Positions 24,174 to 33,220 of a stretch of DNA of 64,000 nucleotides are shown here, piece by piece. A program made the translations under genes and the position numbers. Origin of the DNA: CBDHGY01 sp965263325. GTDB lineage: Bacteria; Pseudomonadota; Alphaproteobacteria; Caulobacterales; Hyphomonadaceae. Under the pieces are notes generated by a model. It was not told the DNA's origin, searched no databases, and worked only from the letters and a program-made list of their open reading frames with translations. Every line of letters begins with the position of its first letter. The first letter of the stretch is position 1. Where the stretch lies: assembly GCA_965263325.1 (NCBI GenBank), contig CBDHGY010000002.1:2666001-2730000 (forward strand), given 5' to 3'.

Positions 24174-25319
24174 CTAACGCTTGTAATTTGGTTGAACGAA
24201 AGGAAGTTCGCAGACTTCCGCAGCGCGCGCTTTACCGCGCACCATGAGATCGATTTTCGTGCCGGGCGCAGCGTGTTCGGCGGCGACATAACCCATCGCA
24301 ACAGGCTTGTCGACGCTCGGTCCGAAGCCGCCGGAGGTGACGGTGCCGACGGTCTTTCCGTCAATTTGGATTGCAGTGCCTTCGCGGGCGGGTGCGCGTT
24401 CAAGTGGTTGAATGCCAACGCGTTTTTTCTGAAGGCCGCCAGCCAATTCTTTCAAAATACGCGCCGCTCCCGGAAAGTCAGCGGCTTCGCGGCGGCGTTT
24501 CTGGATCACCCAGCTAAGGTCTGCTTCGATCGGGGAGATGTCAGAGTTTAGGTCATGTCCGTAAAGGCACAAACCTGCTTCGAGCCGCAAGGAGTCCCGT
24601 GCGCCGAGTCCGATGGGTTTTACGCGCTCATCGCTGAGAAGGTTTTTGACGATCCCCATGCCTGTATCATTATTTGGCAAAAGGAGTTCGAACCCATCTT
24701 CGCCGGTATAGCCGCAACGTGAAACCATGAAGCGTTCGCCGTCTTTCTGAATGTGGGTGCATTGCATGAATTTTAGATCGGTCGCTTCGGGAAAATGCGG
24801 CCTGAGCGCGGCTTCAGCTTCGGGACCTTGCAGTGCGATCAGCATGCGATCGTCGGCTTTCTGGAGCATAGCGACATCACCAAGCTTGCTCTCCATCAAC
24901 GCCCAATCCTGTTGTTTCATGGCTCCGTTGACGACAATATACAGCATACCTTCCATGCCTTCGCCTGGCATACGTGTAATGATCAAATCGTCGAGGATGC
25001 CGCCATTTTCATTGAGTAAGACGCTGAGGCGCGCTTGTCCCGGTTTTAGGCTTTTGATGCTGGAGGGAGCGAGACGCTCAATCGCTTCTGCGATTTTTTC
25101 ATGGGCACCGCTCTCACCGAGACCTTCCTTTAAGAATAGGAAGCAGGGCCCCATATGGGACACATCAAACAAACCCGCCTTGGAGCGAGTCCACAGGTGC
25201 TCCGGTTTGACCCCTTCGAATTGCACCGGCATTTCGTAGCCAGCAAATGGTACCATTTTGCCGCCCAGTTCCTGATGGAGCGCGTGCAAGGGTGTCTTCA
25301 GCAGAGTATCATTGGCCAT
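24174..25319 (-). CDS. gcvT: Glycine cleavage system T protein (aminomethyltransferase)
   Basis: Tetrahydrofolate-dependent enzyme releasing ammonia and forming 5,10-methylene-THF. From the start at 25319 (MANDTLLKTPLHALHQELGGKMVPFAGYEMPVQ) it is 381 residues; AAGGTG lies just before. Seen: GLFDVSHMG, RCGYTGEDGFELLLP and the folate-binding ARDSLRLEAGLCLYGHDL motif. First gene of the operon, behind a tandem glycine riboswitch. Confidence 0.96.
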   Translation of the reverse strand: MANDTLLKTPLHALHQELGGKMVPFAGYEMPVQFEGVKPEHLWTRSKAGLFDVSHMGPCFLFLKEGLGESGAHEKIAEAIERLAPSSIKSLKPGQARLSVLLNENGGILDDLIITRMPGEGMEGMLYIVVNGAMKQQDWALMESKLGDVAMLQKADDRMLIALQGPEAEAALRPHFPEATDLKFMQCTHIQKDGERFMVSRCGYTGEDGFELLLPNNDTGMGIVKNLLSDERVKPIGLGARDSLRLEAGLCLYGHDLNSDISPIEADLSWVIQKRRREAADFPGAARILKELAGGLQKKRVGIQPLERAPAREGTAIQIDGKTVGTVTSGGFGPSVDKPVAMGYVAAEHAAPGTKIDLMVRGKARAAEVCELPFVQPNYKR

Positions 25320-25367
25320 AAGGGCACCTTCAAAGCAATGCGCGGCCAAAAATTGGCCTTCGCGATT

Positions 25368-25556
25368 GCCCCCGCTGTCTCGGTGCCTGAGAGATTGTGC
25401 AAACCCAGATGAGTTCGCTTGCTCCTTCGGCGAGGCGTATTCTCAGCCTCTTTCCAGCGTTTATTGATCCTTGCTCCGGTCCCTGATGCCTGAGCGTTTC
25501 CGGGGCGGTTGCGCCTTCGGCGGCGAGCCGAGGCCCGCTCTCTCCCTGAGCAAAGA
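25368..25556 (-). promoter_or_regulatory. Tandem glycine riboswitch
   Basis: On the minus strand two glycine aptamers follow each other. The first has GGGAGAG, GCCGCCGAAGGCGCAA and CGCTCAGGCA; the second has GGAAAGAGGC, CGCCGAAGGAGCAAGC, CTCTCAGGCACCGAGACAGCGGGGG. These are the conserved stem-junction elements of the gcvT RNA. About 50 bases separate it from the gcvT start; it would switch the whole operon on glycine. Confidence 0.93.
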
Positions 25557-25685
25557 TTAACTGGAGAGAGAGATAGGCTGGATTCGAACGCGCGGCAAGC
25601 AATGACGCAATCGTGTGAAGGGTTTAATTGCGCGAAGAGACAGCAAGGGGCACACTTTGGGTAAACCTTTAGCCGGAGCGCCCAA

Positions 25686-26402
25686 ATGCGAGCTTTGTTC
25701 TCTTCGATGGCCTGTGCAGCTATTTTAGCGTCATGTTCAGCACATGCTGAAACAGGCGAATCTGCCCCGGAGACAATGGCAGAAACACCTGTTTTGGCTG
25801 AACTTTTTACTTCGCAAGGCTGTTCGTCTTGTCCACCAGCGGAAGCATATTTCGAGACGCTAACAGAGCGCAGCGATGTTGCGGTTATCGTCTGGCATGT
25901 GGATGTGTGGGATAAATTGGTCCACCGCGGCACGGTGTGGAAAGACCCATATTCAGATCCTGCCTTCACCGCCCGGCTGCGCCAATACAACAAAGTCATT
26001 CGTGGCACACCTCAGATTTACACGCCTCAGGCGATTATCGGCGGCGACGTGAGCGTCATCGGAAGCCGGACAGGAGAGATCGAGCAAGCGATCAAAAGCG
26101 CAAAACGAGGTCTCACTGAGGTCTCATTCATAGATGGCGACGTCGCCCTCAGCGGTGGTGGCCGGGGCGAGGTTATTTTCGTTCGGTTACTTCGCGAACA
26201 TGCGACGAATGTGACAGGCGGTGAAAACAAAGGACGCCAGTTGTCCGGCAAGAACATCGCGCTGCAAGGCCTGATTCTCGGTGAGTGGACGGGCGAGGCC
26301 GCGCGGTTTGAGTTGCCGGAGGTTGGAGAAGGCGAAACGTGCGCCGTGATCGTACAAGAGCGCCGCGCAGGGCGGGTGCTGGGGGCGGGGCTTTGCGGGT
26401 GA
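25686..26402 (+). CDS. DUF1223 secreted thioredoxin-like protein
   Basis: A 238-residue exported protein. The N terminus is a signal sequence that ends in LASCSAHA, so it may be a lipoprotein. The body has the DUF1223 signature ELFTSQGCSSCPPAEAYFETL with a CxxC pair, then VIVWHVDVWDKLVHRGTVWKDPYSDPAFTARL and RGTPQIYTPQAIIGG. Family function is not established; the CSSC suggests a redox role. Divergent from the gcv operon. Confidence 0.88.
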   Translation: MRALFSSMACAAILASCSAHAETGESAPETMAETPVLAELFTSQGCSSCPPAEAYFETLTERSDVAVIVWHVDVWDKLVHRGTVWKDPYSDPAFTARLRQYNKVIRGTPQIYTPQAIIGGDVSVIGSRTGEIEQAIKSAKRGLTEVSFIDGDVALSGGGRGEVIFVRLLREHATNVTGGENKGRQLSGKNIALQGLILGEWTGEAARFELPEVGEGETCAVIVQERRAGRVLGAGLCG

Positions 26403-26518
26403 GGCGAGGGCTTTTGATGGGCTTGTTCCAGAAAAGCACTTTGGCACCGGCGAGGGCAACGGCAAAAGGTCGCCAGGAGCGAAACGATACCCATCGGAGC
26501 ATTGATGAAATGATGATG

Positions 26519-26544
26519 GTGGGTTACGCCTCCGGCTAACCCAC
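26519..26544. repeat. REP-like palindrome
   Basis: GTGGGTTA-C-GCC-TCC-GGC-TAACCCAC: near-perfect 26-base stem-loop between genes, with no T-run. The GTGGGTTA...TAACCCAC form is like palindromic repeats scattered in many bacterial genomes. Only one copy was noticed in this window. Confidence 0.5.
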
Positions 26545-26690
26545 GCTGCGGTAAATACTACTTCTGCTATTCTGCTATGAGAACGACACAATCTACGGCA
26601 ACCTTGCTGTCATAGCCATAATCGCGGCATATTTCGTTTTGTGCCATGAATGCTCGCAGTCCATTTATCTCGAAGTGGAGCCATCTTAAA

Positions 26691-27581
26691 ATGAAGAAGC
26701 TAAGCTTGTTAGCGGTTTTATGTGCGGCTGCTTTCTATGTGCTTGTACTTGAAAATCCCGTCACCGCCGAAAGTCCAGAGTTCATCCAAATTCCGATGAC
26801 GACGACCGGTCGCGAATACTCCGGTGATCTCAAAAGTCTAAGTGACTATATTGAAATTAGCCTCGGGAGTACAAAGACGAAATTGGTGGTCGATACCGGA
26901 TCTATTGGTTTGGCTGTTTCAAATTCATTTGCTCAGAAGAGCGGTTTTGAGAGATCAAAGAAAACGCTATCAACAACACATGTCAACGGCCAAAAAGAAG
27001 AACTTCCAGTTATTAGAACTGGGTCAATCACTTTCGACGGAGAAAGTATTTGGCCGTTCCAGTTTGCAGGGGTGCAGCTCGTTCCTGGAGAGATGAAGTT
27101 GGGTGTTGATGGAAACATAGACCCCATTTATTTCGGTCGAATAGGATGCACTAAAGTAGATTTCAAAGCCTCCGAGCTGATTATACACATCTCGAAATCC
27201 AACAATGACTGCCCATTTAGCGTTGAAGATGCAGATATTGTCGTGCCCGTTCAAACAGATGCAGCTGAAGTGAAGTTTGGGAACCGTACTGAAAAATTCT
27301 ACTTTGACACCGGAGCGGCGGCCTCGATTTTTCCTCCCCACTTATTGTCTGCGAGCACATCGCAGGGGACCCTTGCGAGGGTCAATGCGCCATTCGGGCA
27401 ATACTACGTAACAATAAACGGACCGTTTGAGTTCAGTATTGGCTCAAAAAAATTCAAATTAGAAAAAGCCTTAGTAAGCGAAGAATATAACGCAAAAGGT
27501 ACAGTAGGCGTAATTGGCTACGATGTGCTATCGAAAGGAGAGCTGATCATAGTTGGCGACAACTACTATTGGAAATTTTGA
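26691..27581 (+). CDS. Exported aspartic protease-like protein with two DTG motifs
   Basis: A 296-residue protein from the start at 26691 (MKKLSLLAVLCAAAFYVLVL signal peptide). Two catalytic-type aspartic protease motifs are seen, one in each half: KLVVDTGSIGLAVS (Asp68) and KFYFDTGAAASIFP (Asp206), each followed by a hydrophobic flap-like region. This bilobed layout is like pepsin, or two retropepsin-like units in one chain. Two cysteines (about 153 and 174) could pair. The gene is visibly richer in A and T than its neighbours and stands alone between DUF1223 and msrC, which hints at transfer. Protease activity is inference. Confidence 0.7.
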   Translation: MKKLSLLAVLCAAAFYVLVLENPVTAESPEFIQIPMTTTGREYSGDLKSLSDYIEISLGSTKTKLVVDTGSIGLAVSNSFAQKSGFERSKKTLSTTHVNGQKEELPVIRTGSITFDGESIWPFQFAGVQLVPGEMKLGVDGNIDPIYFGRIGCTKVDFKASELIIHISKSNNDCPFSVEDADIVVPVQTDAAEVKFGNRTEKFYFDTGAAASIFPPHLLSASTSQGTLARVNAPFGQYYVTINGPFEFSIGSKKFKLEKALVSEEYNAKGTVGVIGYDVLSKGELIIVGDNYYWKF

Positions 27582-27886
27582 TGTAAACAACAGTGCTTTT
27601 CTTTCGCCTGGCTCCGATTTTTAAATGGGATGGAACGCCTTATCTTTGCATTATAAATGGTTCCAAAACCCGCTTAAGCAGTGCTGGCAATATTCGCGGT
27701 CAACTCCAAACCGGACTGAAATGGAGTGTCTGTTTATTAGCGTATCTGCGACGGTGTGATGAAAGTTCTCGACGTCGATTAAGGGCCAAAAATGCCCGGA
27801 TTGGTGTGAACGCTTGCGTCCGCCCCAGCGCCCAATGCAGAACAGCGCGATTGCGCTCTCCAGCCCGGCGACCTATCTACCCCGCT
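27582..27886. other. Gene-free 305-bp gap
   Basis: Lies between the aspartic protease-like gene and msrC. The frame open through it belongs to msrC upstream of its likely start, and its translation is not protein-like. No RNA gene, repeat or regulatory motif was recognised. Confidence 0.5.
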
Positions 27887-28354
27887 ATGACAAAAACCGA
27901 AAAATACGCAGAGCTTAAATCAGAGATCGAAGCGGTGGTCGCGGGCGAAACCTATGTTCCTGCACGGTATGCAACGGCGGCCTGCTTGCTCGCCGAAGCG
28001 TTTAAGCCGCGGTTTTTCTGGACGGGGTTTTATGTCGTTGATCCAAACAAGCCGAGCGAGCTTGTCGTTGGTCCGTATCAAGGCACGCTCGGCTGTTTGC
28101 GTATTCCTTTTGGCAAGGGCGTGTGCGGGGCGTGCGCCGATCAGAAGGCGAGCATAATCGTGCCCGATGTTCACGCCTTTCCCGGCCATATCGCATGTGA
28201 CAGCCGAAGCAACTCAGAGATCGTCGTGCCCGTGTTTGATGCCATCGGAAAACTTGCAGCGGTGCTTGATGTCGACTCGACTGAGTTTGATGCTTTCGAC
28301 GAAGACGACCGCAAAGGCCTGGAAGCGATCTGCCAAATATTGCTACAGGTCTAG
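27887..28354 (+). CDS. msrC: Free methionine-(R)-sulfoxide reductase (GAF-domain fRMsr)
   Basis: Reduces free methionine-R-sulfoxide in the cytosol. The start at 27887 (MTKTEKYAELKSEIEAVV) gives 155 residues, the normal family length. The three conserved cysteines are seen in LGCLRIPFGKGVCGACA and FPGHIACDSRSNSEIVVPV; the latter is the family signature. Confidence 0.92.
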   Translation: MTKTEKYAELKSEIEAVVAGETYVPARYATAACLLAEAFKPRFFWTGFYVVDPNKPSELVVGPYQGTLGCLRIPFGKGVCGACADQKASIIVPDVHAFPGHIACDSRSNSEIVVPVFDAIGKLAAVLDVDSTEFDAFDEDDRKGLEAICQILLQV

Positions 28355-28405
28355 TTGATTTCTTGTTGCAGTATGCCAAACTCGCGCTCTACTTGAGGGG
28401 GAGTT

Positions 28406-29533
28406 ATGGACTATTATCATTTAAGGTTTGACTACCGAAACAAGTCCGATCGCGCGCGCGTAATCAACAATCTAAATCGCTTGCGTGAGCAGCTGGATGA
28501 CACGGTTCCTGCAAAAGACACAGAGCAGACACTATTGCTCGCCACGTGGAATATTCGCGATTTCGACGCCAACAAACGTTACGGAAATGGCGAGCGTCTG
28601 AAGGAGAGCTTCTATTATATCGCAGAGGTGATTTCTCGTTTCGACTTTGTCGCTGTTCAAGAAGTAAACAAACTCGGCGAGTGGTTCAAAGTAATGGATT
28701 TGCTGGGTGACGATTGGGATTTCATATGCACCGATGTCACAGATTCGAGCCTCGGCGGTAATGGTGAGCGACTCCTATATGTGTACGACAAGCGGAAGGT
28801 GAAGTTTCGCAATGTCTGCGGCGAGATTGTTCTGCCAAACTCGATGCTGATTTCGAAGGTCACCGCTGAGCTGAACGATACCAAGATGTATTCAGGAAAG
28901 CAGTTTCGTCGGACACCCTTTCTCGCATCCTTTCAGTCAAATTGGTTTAAGTTCGATGTCTGCACAGTGCATATCTACTATGGCGCGAAGAGCGGTGATA
29001 AACTCAATCAACGTGTCGAAGAGATAAAAACAATTGCGAAATATTTTGGAAAGCGGGCGGAAGATGCGGAGAAGTATGGCAAGGCTCTGATCTTACTGGG
29101 CGACTTCAATATCGTACATCCGGATCACAAAACGATGGAAGCCCTGACCAGCCAGAAGTTCAAGATTCCCAAAGCACTGGATAAACCAACCAATCTCGAC
29201 AACACGAAATACTATGATCAAATCGCCTTCCGAGCAGATCAAGATGTGATCAACTTTATTGATACGCCTAGCGAGTCCACAGCCAATTCCAATGCTGGAA
29301 TTGTCGAACTTTTTGAATCCGTGTTTCGATCGCAGGATTTCGCTCAATACGAAGAGTCGGTTTCGAAAACCTCCAATGGCAAAAAGGTGGTCGACGGGAC
29401 GTCTAATGATCACAGTACATTGGAAAGCTATTATGAGAGCTGGAAAACGTTCCAGTTTTCAGATCACAAGCCGCTATGGGTGCGGATCGACAGCGACAGT
29501 GCCAGCGAATATCTGGACAGTCTCACAGATTAG
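28406..29533 (+). CDS. Endonuclease/exonuclease/phosphatase (EEP) family protein
   Basis: A 375-residue protein of the DNase I-like EEP fold. Seen: TLLLATWNIRDFD (Asn/Asp metal loop), VAVQEVNKL (metal-binding Glu), VCTVHIYYGAKSG, ALILLGDFNIVHP (catalytic Asp and Asn), and a terminal SNDHSTLE/FSDHKPLWVRI with the catalytic SDH motif. No signal peptide, so probably cytosolic; substrate (DNA, RNA or phospholipid) unknown. GAGGGGGAG ribosome site precedes it. Confidence 0.85.
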   Translation: MDYYHLRFDYRNKSDRARVINNLNRLREQLDDTVPAKDTEQTLLLATWNIRDFDANKRYGNGERLKESFYYIAEVISRFDFVAVQEVNKLGEWFKVMDLLGDDWDFICTDVTDSSLGGNGERLLYVYDKRKVKFRNVCGEIVLPNSMLISKVTAELNDTKMYSGKQFRRTPFLASFQSNWFKFDVCTVHIYYGAKSGDKLNQRVEEIKTIAKYFGKRAEDAEKYGKALILLGDFNIVHPDHKTMEALTSQKFKIPKALDKPTNLDNTKYYDQIAFRADQDVINFIDTPSESTANSNAGIVELFESVFRSQDFAQYEESVSKTSNGKKVVDGTSNDHSTLESYYESWKTFQFSDHKPLWVRIDSDSASEYLDSLTD

Positions 29534-29542
29534 CGCCGCGCA

Positions 29543-29968
29543 TCACCCTTGCCGCTCACCATTTAGCCAGAGTGGCCGCGTGACGATCAGCTCTTGCGCG
29601 AGCAGACCCGCCTCGCGGTGGCGGCTCATCGACTTGTAGTCAGGATGATTTAGCGTTGCGATAAAGGCCTGCCGGTTCGGGAATGTGTTCACCAGAACCG
29701 CATCCCAGTTGCCGCCGCCGATGAAGTAACGCTCAGTCGTTGCGAGTAATGTTGTTTCCCCGCCGACCTCTTTGGCTGCTTCGGTGAAGGCCTCCGAATA
29801 GCGAATATATGCGGTCTCGCCGGAGCAATCTTCGCCGTGTTCCGGGTCTTCCGGTAAATAGGCTGCTTTCACTTTGAACTTCAGAAGATTGACCTGGCAC
29901 ACCGGCCCATCATGCGGGTCATCTCGGAACGCGCGGAACTGGTCAGCAGTGGGTTGGAAGGCTGGCAT
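29543..29968 (-). CDS. DUF1330 family protein (copy 1)
   Basis: A 141-residue dimeric ferredoxin-like-fold protein by family, start at 29968 (MPAFQPTADQFRAF). The family core is seen: GPVCQVNLLKFKVKAAY, ETAYIRYSEAFTEAA, WDAVLVNTFPNRQAFIATLNHPDYKSMSRHREAGL. It begins one base after the stop of its paralogue upstream. Function of DUF1330 is not known. Confidence 0.82.
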   Translation of the reverse strand: MPAFQPTADQFRAFRDDPHDGPVCQVNLLKFKVKAAYLPEDPEHGEDCSGETAYIRYSEAFTEAAKEVGGETTLLATTERYFIGGGNWDAVLVNTFPNRQAFIATLNHPDYKSMSRHREAGLLAQELIVTRPLWLNGERQG

Positions 29969-29969
29969 G

Positions 29970-30380
29970 CTAGAGCTCCCCCGGAGTGGTTTCAATGAGT
30001 ACCTGATGTTCGAGACCTGCTTCGCGGTGATGATGGATCGCTTGGTAGTCTTCGCTGGCGGTCATCTCAAGGAAGACCTTGCGCGAGGGATACCAGACCA
30101 CCGCTGCTGCATCCCACGCCTCGCCGTCGCCAATCACATAGCGCGATGCCGGACCGTTAAACAACGGTTTTGCCCCGATGGATTCCAGCACTTTGTACAC
30201 ACCGATCCCGTAGCGCATATAGGCCTCAGCGCCTGAGAGATTTTCTTTCGCTTCCGGTGCATCATCAGCATAGGTGGCTTTCTCTTTGAACTTTAAGAGG
30301 TTCACCATCGCGACAGGCTGGTCCATATCTGCGCTTGCGATGTCCGCAATCTGGGCGTCATTGGGGTGCGTGGCTTTCAT
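29970..30380 (-). CDS. DUF1330 family protein (copy 2)
   Basis: A 136-residue paralogue of the next gene: PVAMVNLLKFKEKATY, AEAYMRYGIGVYKVLESIG, WDAAAVVWYPSRKVFLEMTASEDYQAIHHHREAGLEHQVLIET. The two copies share layout and motifs but are well diverged, so the duplication is old. Six bases separate it from the dipeptidyl-peptidase gene upstream, so all three may be one operon. Confidence 0.84.
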   Translation of the reverse strand: MKATHPNDAQIADIASADMDQPVAMVNLLKFKEKATYADDAPEAKENLSGAEAYMRYGIGVYKVLESIGAKPLFNGPASRYVIGDGEAWDAAAVVWYPSRKVFLEMTASEDYQAIHHHREAGLEHQVLIETTPGEL

Positions 30381-30386
30381 AAGGCT

Positions 30387-33032
30387 TTAATCTTTCTGTC
30401 TGAGGTGCCGGCCGAAAAAATCGGCGCGCGTTTTTGCCAGATGCAGGCTCATGCCGGGCGCGCGGATGCCGTGGCGCTCGCCGGGATACGTCATCAGCTC
30501 AAACAGGATGCCCTTGTTTTGCAGCTCTGCCATCAAGCGGGTTGTGTTGTCGAAGGTGACATTGTCATCCGCCATACCATGCACCAGCATCAGCGGCGGG
30601 AGGTCGTGTTCCAGCTTATCCAGATGATAGAACACAGATGACTTTTCATACCCTTCGGGATTGTCCTGCGGCGTGTCCATATAGCGCTCGGTATAGAATG
30701 TATCGTACAGCGACCAATCGGTGACAGGCGCGCCAGCGAAGGCCGCGGCAAAGGTATTCTCCGGCGCTTGCAGTATAGTCATGAGCGTCATGTAGCCTCC
30801 ATAGGACCAGCCATGAATCGCGATGCGATCTGCATCGACATAGGGCAGGGATTTTAGATGCTCGACGCCGACAAGTTGGTCGCGCACTTCGGGAATTCCC
30901 ATCTGGCGATAGATCACATCTTCAAAGGCTTTGCCGCGGTTTGGTGTGCCGCGATTGTCCAGCCGCCAGACGATATAGCCTTCGCGCGTATAGTATTGAT
31001 CGGTGAGGCTTTCCCAATTGCGGGTGACGACCTGCGCGCCCGGGCCGCCATAGACGTAAAGGATAACGGGGTACTGTTTGCCGGGGTCAAAATCCGGCGG
31101 CGTCTGGATGGAGTAATAAAGGTCGCTGCCATCTTCGGCTTTCAGCGTGCCATATTCGGGCACCGTGTGATCCGCGAGATAGGGCGCATACGGATGGGTT
31201 TCATCGAGCGCGTTTTCTTCAATCCAGGTGTTGAGCTCTGCACTTAGCTCGACACCGCCGCTTTCTGTGCCATCCGGGCCGTCTTCTGAGTATGTGTTCT
31301 CGGTGATCTTATATAGCCCGGTTTGCGGCGGCTGTGTAGGAGAAGACGACGTGCCGACAAAGCTCTTCCCATCCGGGGCCATGGTGATCGACCAGGATTT
31401 ACCGAGTTCGGTGAGGCGGGTAATTTTGTTGGCGCCTTCCTTTTGTTCCCAAGCGTACAAGTGTTTTTCCAAAGGAGTGTCCTTGTAGCCAGTGAACAAT
31501 GCTCGATAGCCATTCTCCCAATGTAGGAACTTATCAACCTCCCATCCGTCACCGCCAATGCTTTCAACGAATACGGGATCGTTGAAAAGCTGCGACATTG
31601 CGGTGATTGTGGAGAAACCACTTTTCTCGCTGATACGAAATTTAAAATTTGGGCTGTACGCGTCTTTCAGATTGATCCACGCCTTAGCCACCTCTTGATC
31701 GTACTCACTTGTTTTCCAGTCTCTCAAGGCAAGAGCGGTCATAAACGAAACAATTTTTTGATCACGATCCACAGCTTGAATGTGCAAGTTCTCAACTGGG
31801 GTCCAACTCACTCTTGCTAAATATTCGGCTTCGAAAGTAACCGCGTCTTGAGAAAGTTGTTTTGGGGATCTCCAATCAACCTCTACAACACCCCCCGTCT
31901 CCATATCGCGGACGAACAAATCAACAATCGCGTTCGGGCGGCCGGCGCGGGGGTAACGCTGTTCGATGACGGTGACTTCATCAGCTGCGATATCGAAACG
32001 CGGGATGATGTCGACCGTGCTTTCATCAACGCGGGTGTAGGCGAGGTAGCGATCATCCGGGCTCCACCAGTACCCCGTATAACGGCTCATCTCTTCTTGG
32101 GCGACGAATTCCGCAACGCCATAGCGGATGGCGTTTTCGGGCTCAGCTTCTGGCGTCAGGCGTTGTTCCTCACCGCTCTCTAAATCAATCGCCCAGACGG
32201 TTTCATCGCGGATGAAGCTGACATATTTTCCACCTGGAGACACCTTCGCGTCATATTCAAACGCGTCTGTGTCCGTGAGTTGGCGGACAGATGGTTCGCT
32301 ACTCTTCGGACGTAGTTCGGCTACATCCGACAGCCGCACCACCTCGTCGTCTACTATTTTGATAACAATATTCGACGCATCTTCGAACTGAATTTCGCTG
32401 GGGATGGGTCCGAAGTTCCTTGGAGTAGGTTGCTCACCATCGCGCGGTATTCTCTGAACTTCCTCACCGAAATACACTTCACGGATCGATTTCGCCACAT
32501 CGGCAAGTGTAACGCCGACTTCTTCCGAATAAGGTAGCATAGTGATCTGGATTTCTCGCTCGCTTCCAAGCGTCACCAAATGCAGATTTCCTCCAAGCGG
32601 AACGAGGATCGTATCTTCTGTGCCCCAATCATAAGAGACGATGCCCTTGCGCCCAGCGATGCGTTTGCGCTCGCGCAGGGCTTTTTCTTCCTCGTTCAGC
32701 TCGATTTCTTCCGGCTCGAGAAGTTTTGAGCTGACGAGCATGCTCGGCTCGCCTGTCTCGACATCGAACTGCCAGAGATCATACCGACCATCGCCGTCCC
32801 CATCGCGCAGGAAGGTGACGCGTTTGCCATCCGGCGAATATTTTACACCCTGAGGCACAGAACCGGAAAGTGACGGGCCGTTATAAATTGCATCCAGCTT
32901 CAGTTCTTTTTGAGCAGGTAGATCGGTGTCAGCCACAGGCAGTGTCTCCGGAAGGTCAGGGCTTTGCGCTGCTGGCCCGGTGCAGGCCGCAAGTGTGAAG
33001 GCGCAGATTGAAAGAATATGTTTCTTGATCAT
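30387..33032 (-). CDS. Dipeptidyl-peptidase IV-like S9 serine peptidase, lipoprotein
   Basis: Predicted envelope exopeptidase of 881 residues. From the start at 33032 the protein has a lipoprotein signal (MIKKHILSICAFTLAAC). Residues to about 620 form the eight-bladed DPPIV_N propeller (YSPDGKRVTFLRDGDGDGRYDLWQFD; the substrate-amine Glu region EFVAQEEMSRYTGYWWSPD). The C-terminal peptidase domain has Ser in IHGWSYGGYMTL, Asp in HGMADDNVTF and His in YPGERHGI. Two stretches of the propeller (about 31440-31900 and 32280-32600) are clearly less GC-rich than the rest, which suggests a mosaic gene. Confidence 0.93.
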   Translation of the reverse strand: MIKKHILSICAFTLAACTGPAAQSPDLPETLPVADTDLPAQKELKLDAIYNGPSLSGSVPQGVKYSPDGKRVTFLRDGDGDGRYDLWQFDVETGEPSMLVSSKLLEPEEIELNEEEKALRERKRIAGRKGIVSYDWGTEDTILVPLGGNLHLVTLGSEREIQITMLPYSEEVGVTLADVAKSIREVYFGEEVQRIPRDGEQPTPRNFGPIPSEIQFEDASNIVIKIVDDEVVRLSDVAELRPKSSEPSVRQLTDTDAFEYDAKVSPGGKYVSFIRDETVWAIDLESGEEQRLTPEAEPENAIRYGVAEFVAQEEMSRYTGYWWSPDDRYLAYTRVDESTVDIIPRFDIAADEVTVIEQRYPRAGRPNAIVDLFVRDMETGGVVEVDWRSPKQLSQDAVTFEAEYLARVSWTPVENLHIQAVDRDQKIVSFMTALALRDWKTSEYDQEVAKAWINLKDAYSPNFKFRISEKSGFSTITAMSQLFNDPVFVESIGGDGWEVDKFLHWENGYRALFTGYKDTPLEKHLYAWEQKEGANKITRLTELGKSWSITMAPDGKSFVGTSSSPTQPPQTGLYKITENTYSEDGPDGTESGGVELSAELNTWIEENALDETHPYAPYLADHTVPEYGTLKAEDGSDLYYSIQTPPDFDPGKQYPVILYVYGGPGAQVVTRNWESLTDQYYTREGYIVWRLDNRGTPNRGKAFEDVIYRQMGIPEVRDQLVGVEHLKSLPYVDADRIAIHGWSYGGYMTLMTILQAPENTFAAAFAGAPVTDWSLYDTFYTERYMDTPQDNPEGYEKSSVFYHLDKLEHDLPPLMLVHGMADDNVTFDNTTRLMAELQNKGILFELMTYPGERHGIRAPGMSLHLAKTRADFFGRHLRQKD

Positions 33033-33220
33033 GCGCGCGACTCTAGCGGCGGTATCGCCTTTGTCACGCATAGATTGTTGCTTTAGCGCGGAGAGCCCGA
33101 CGGCCTCCGACTTCCTGACGCGAGGCCAATGGGCTTGCTTATGGGGAAACAGACAGCTTGATTTCCGGCAGCGAACCAGTCACTTACGCGCAGATGATTC
33201 AACGATAGGAAATAGTCAGC

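Noticed and set aside
26339..26539. Small frame after the DUF1223 gene
   Set aside because: Overlaps the end of DUF1223 and runs into the palindrome; no protein features.
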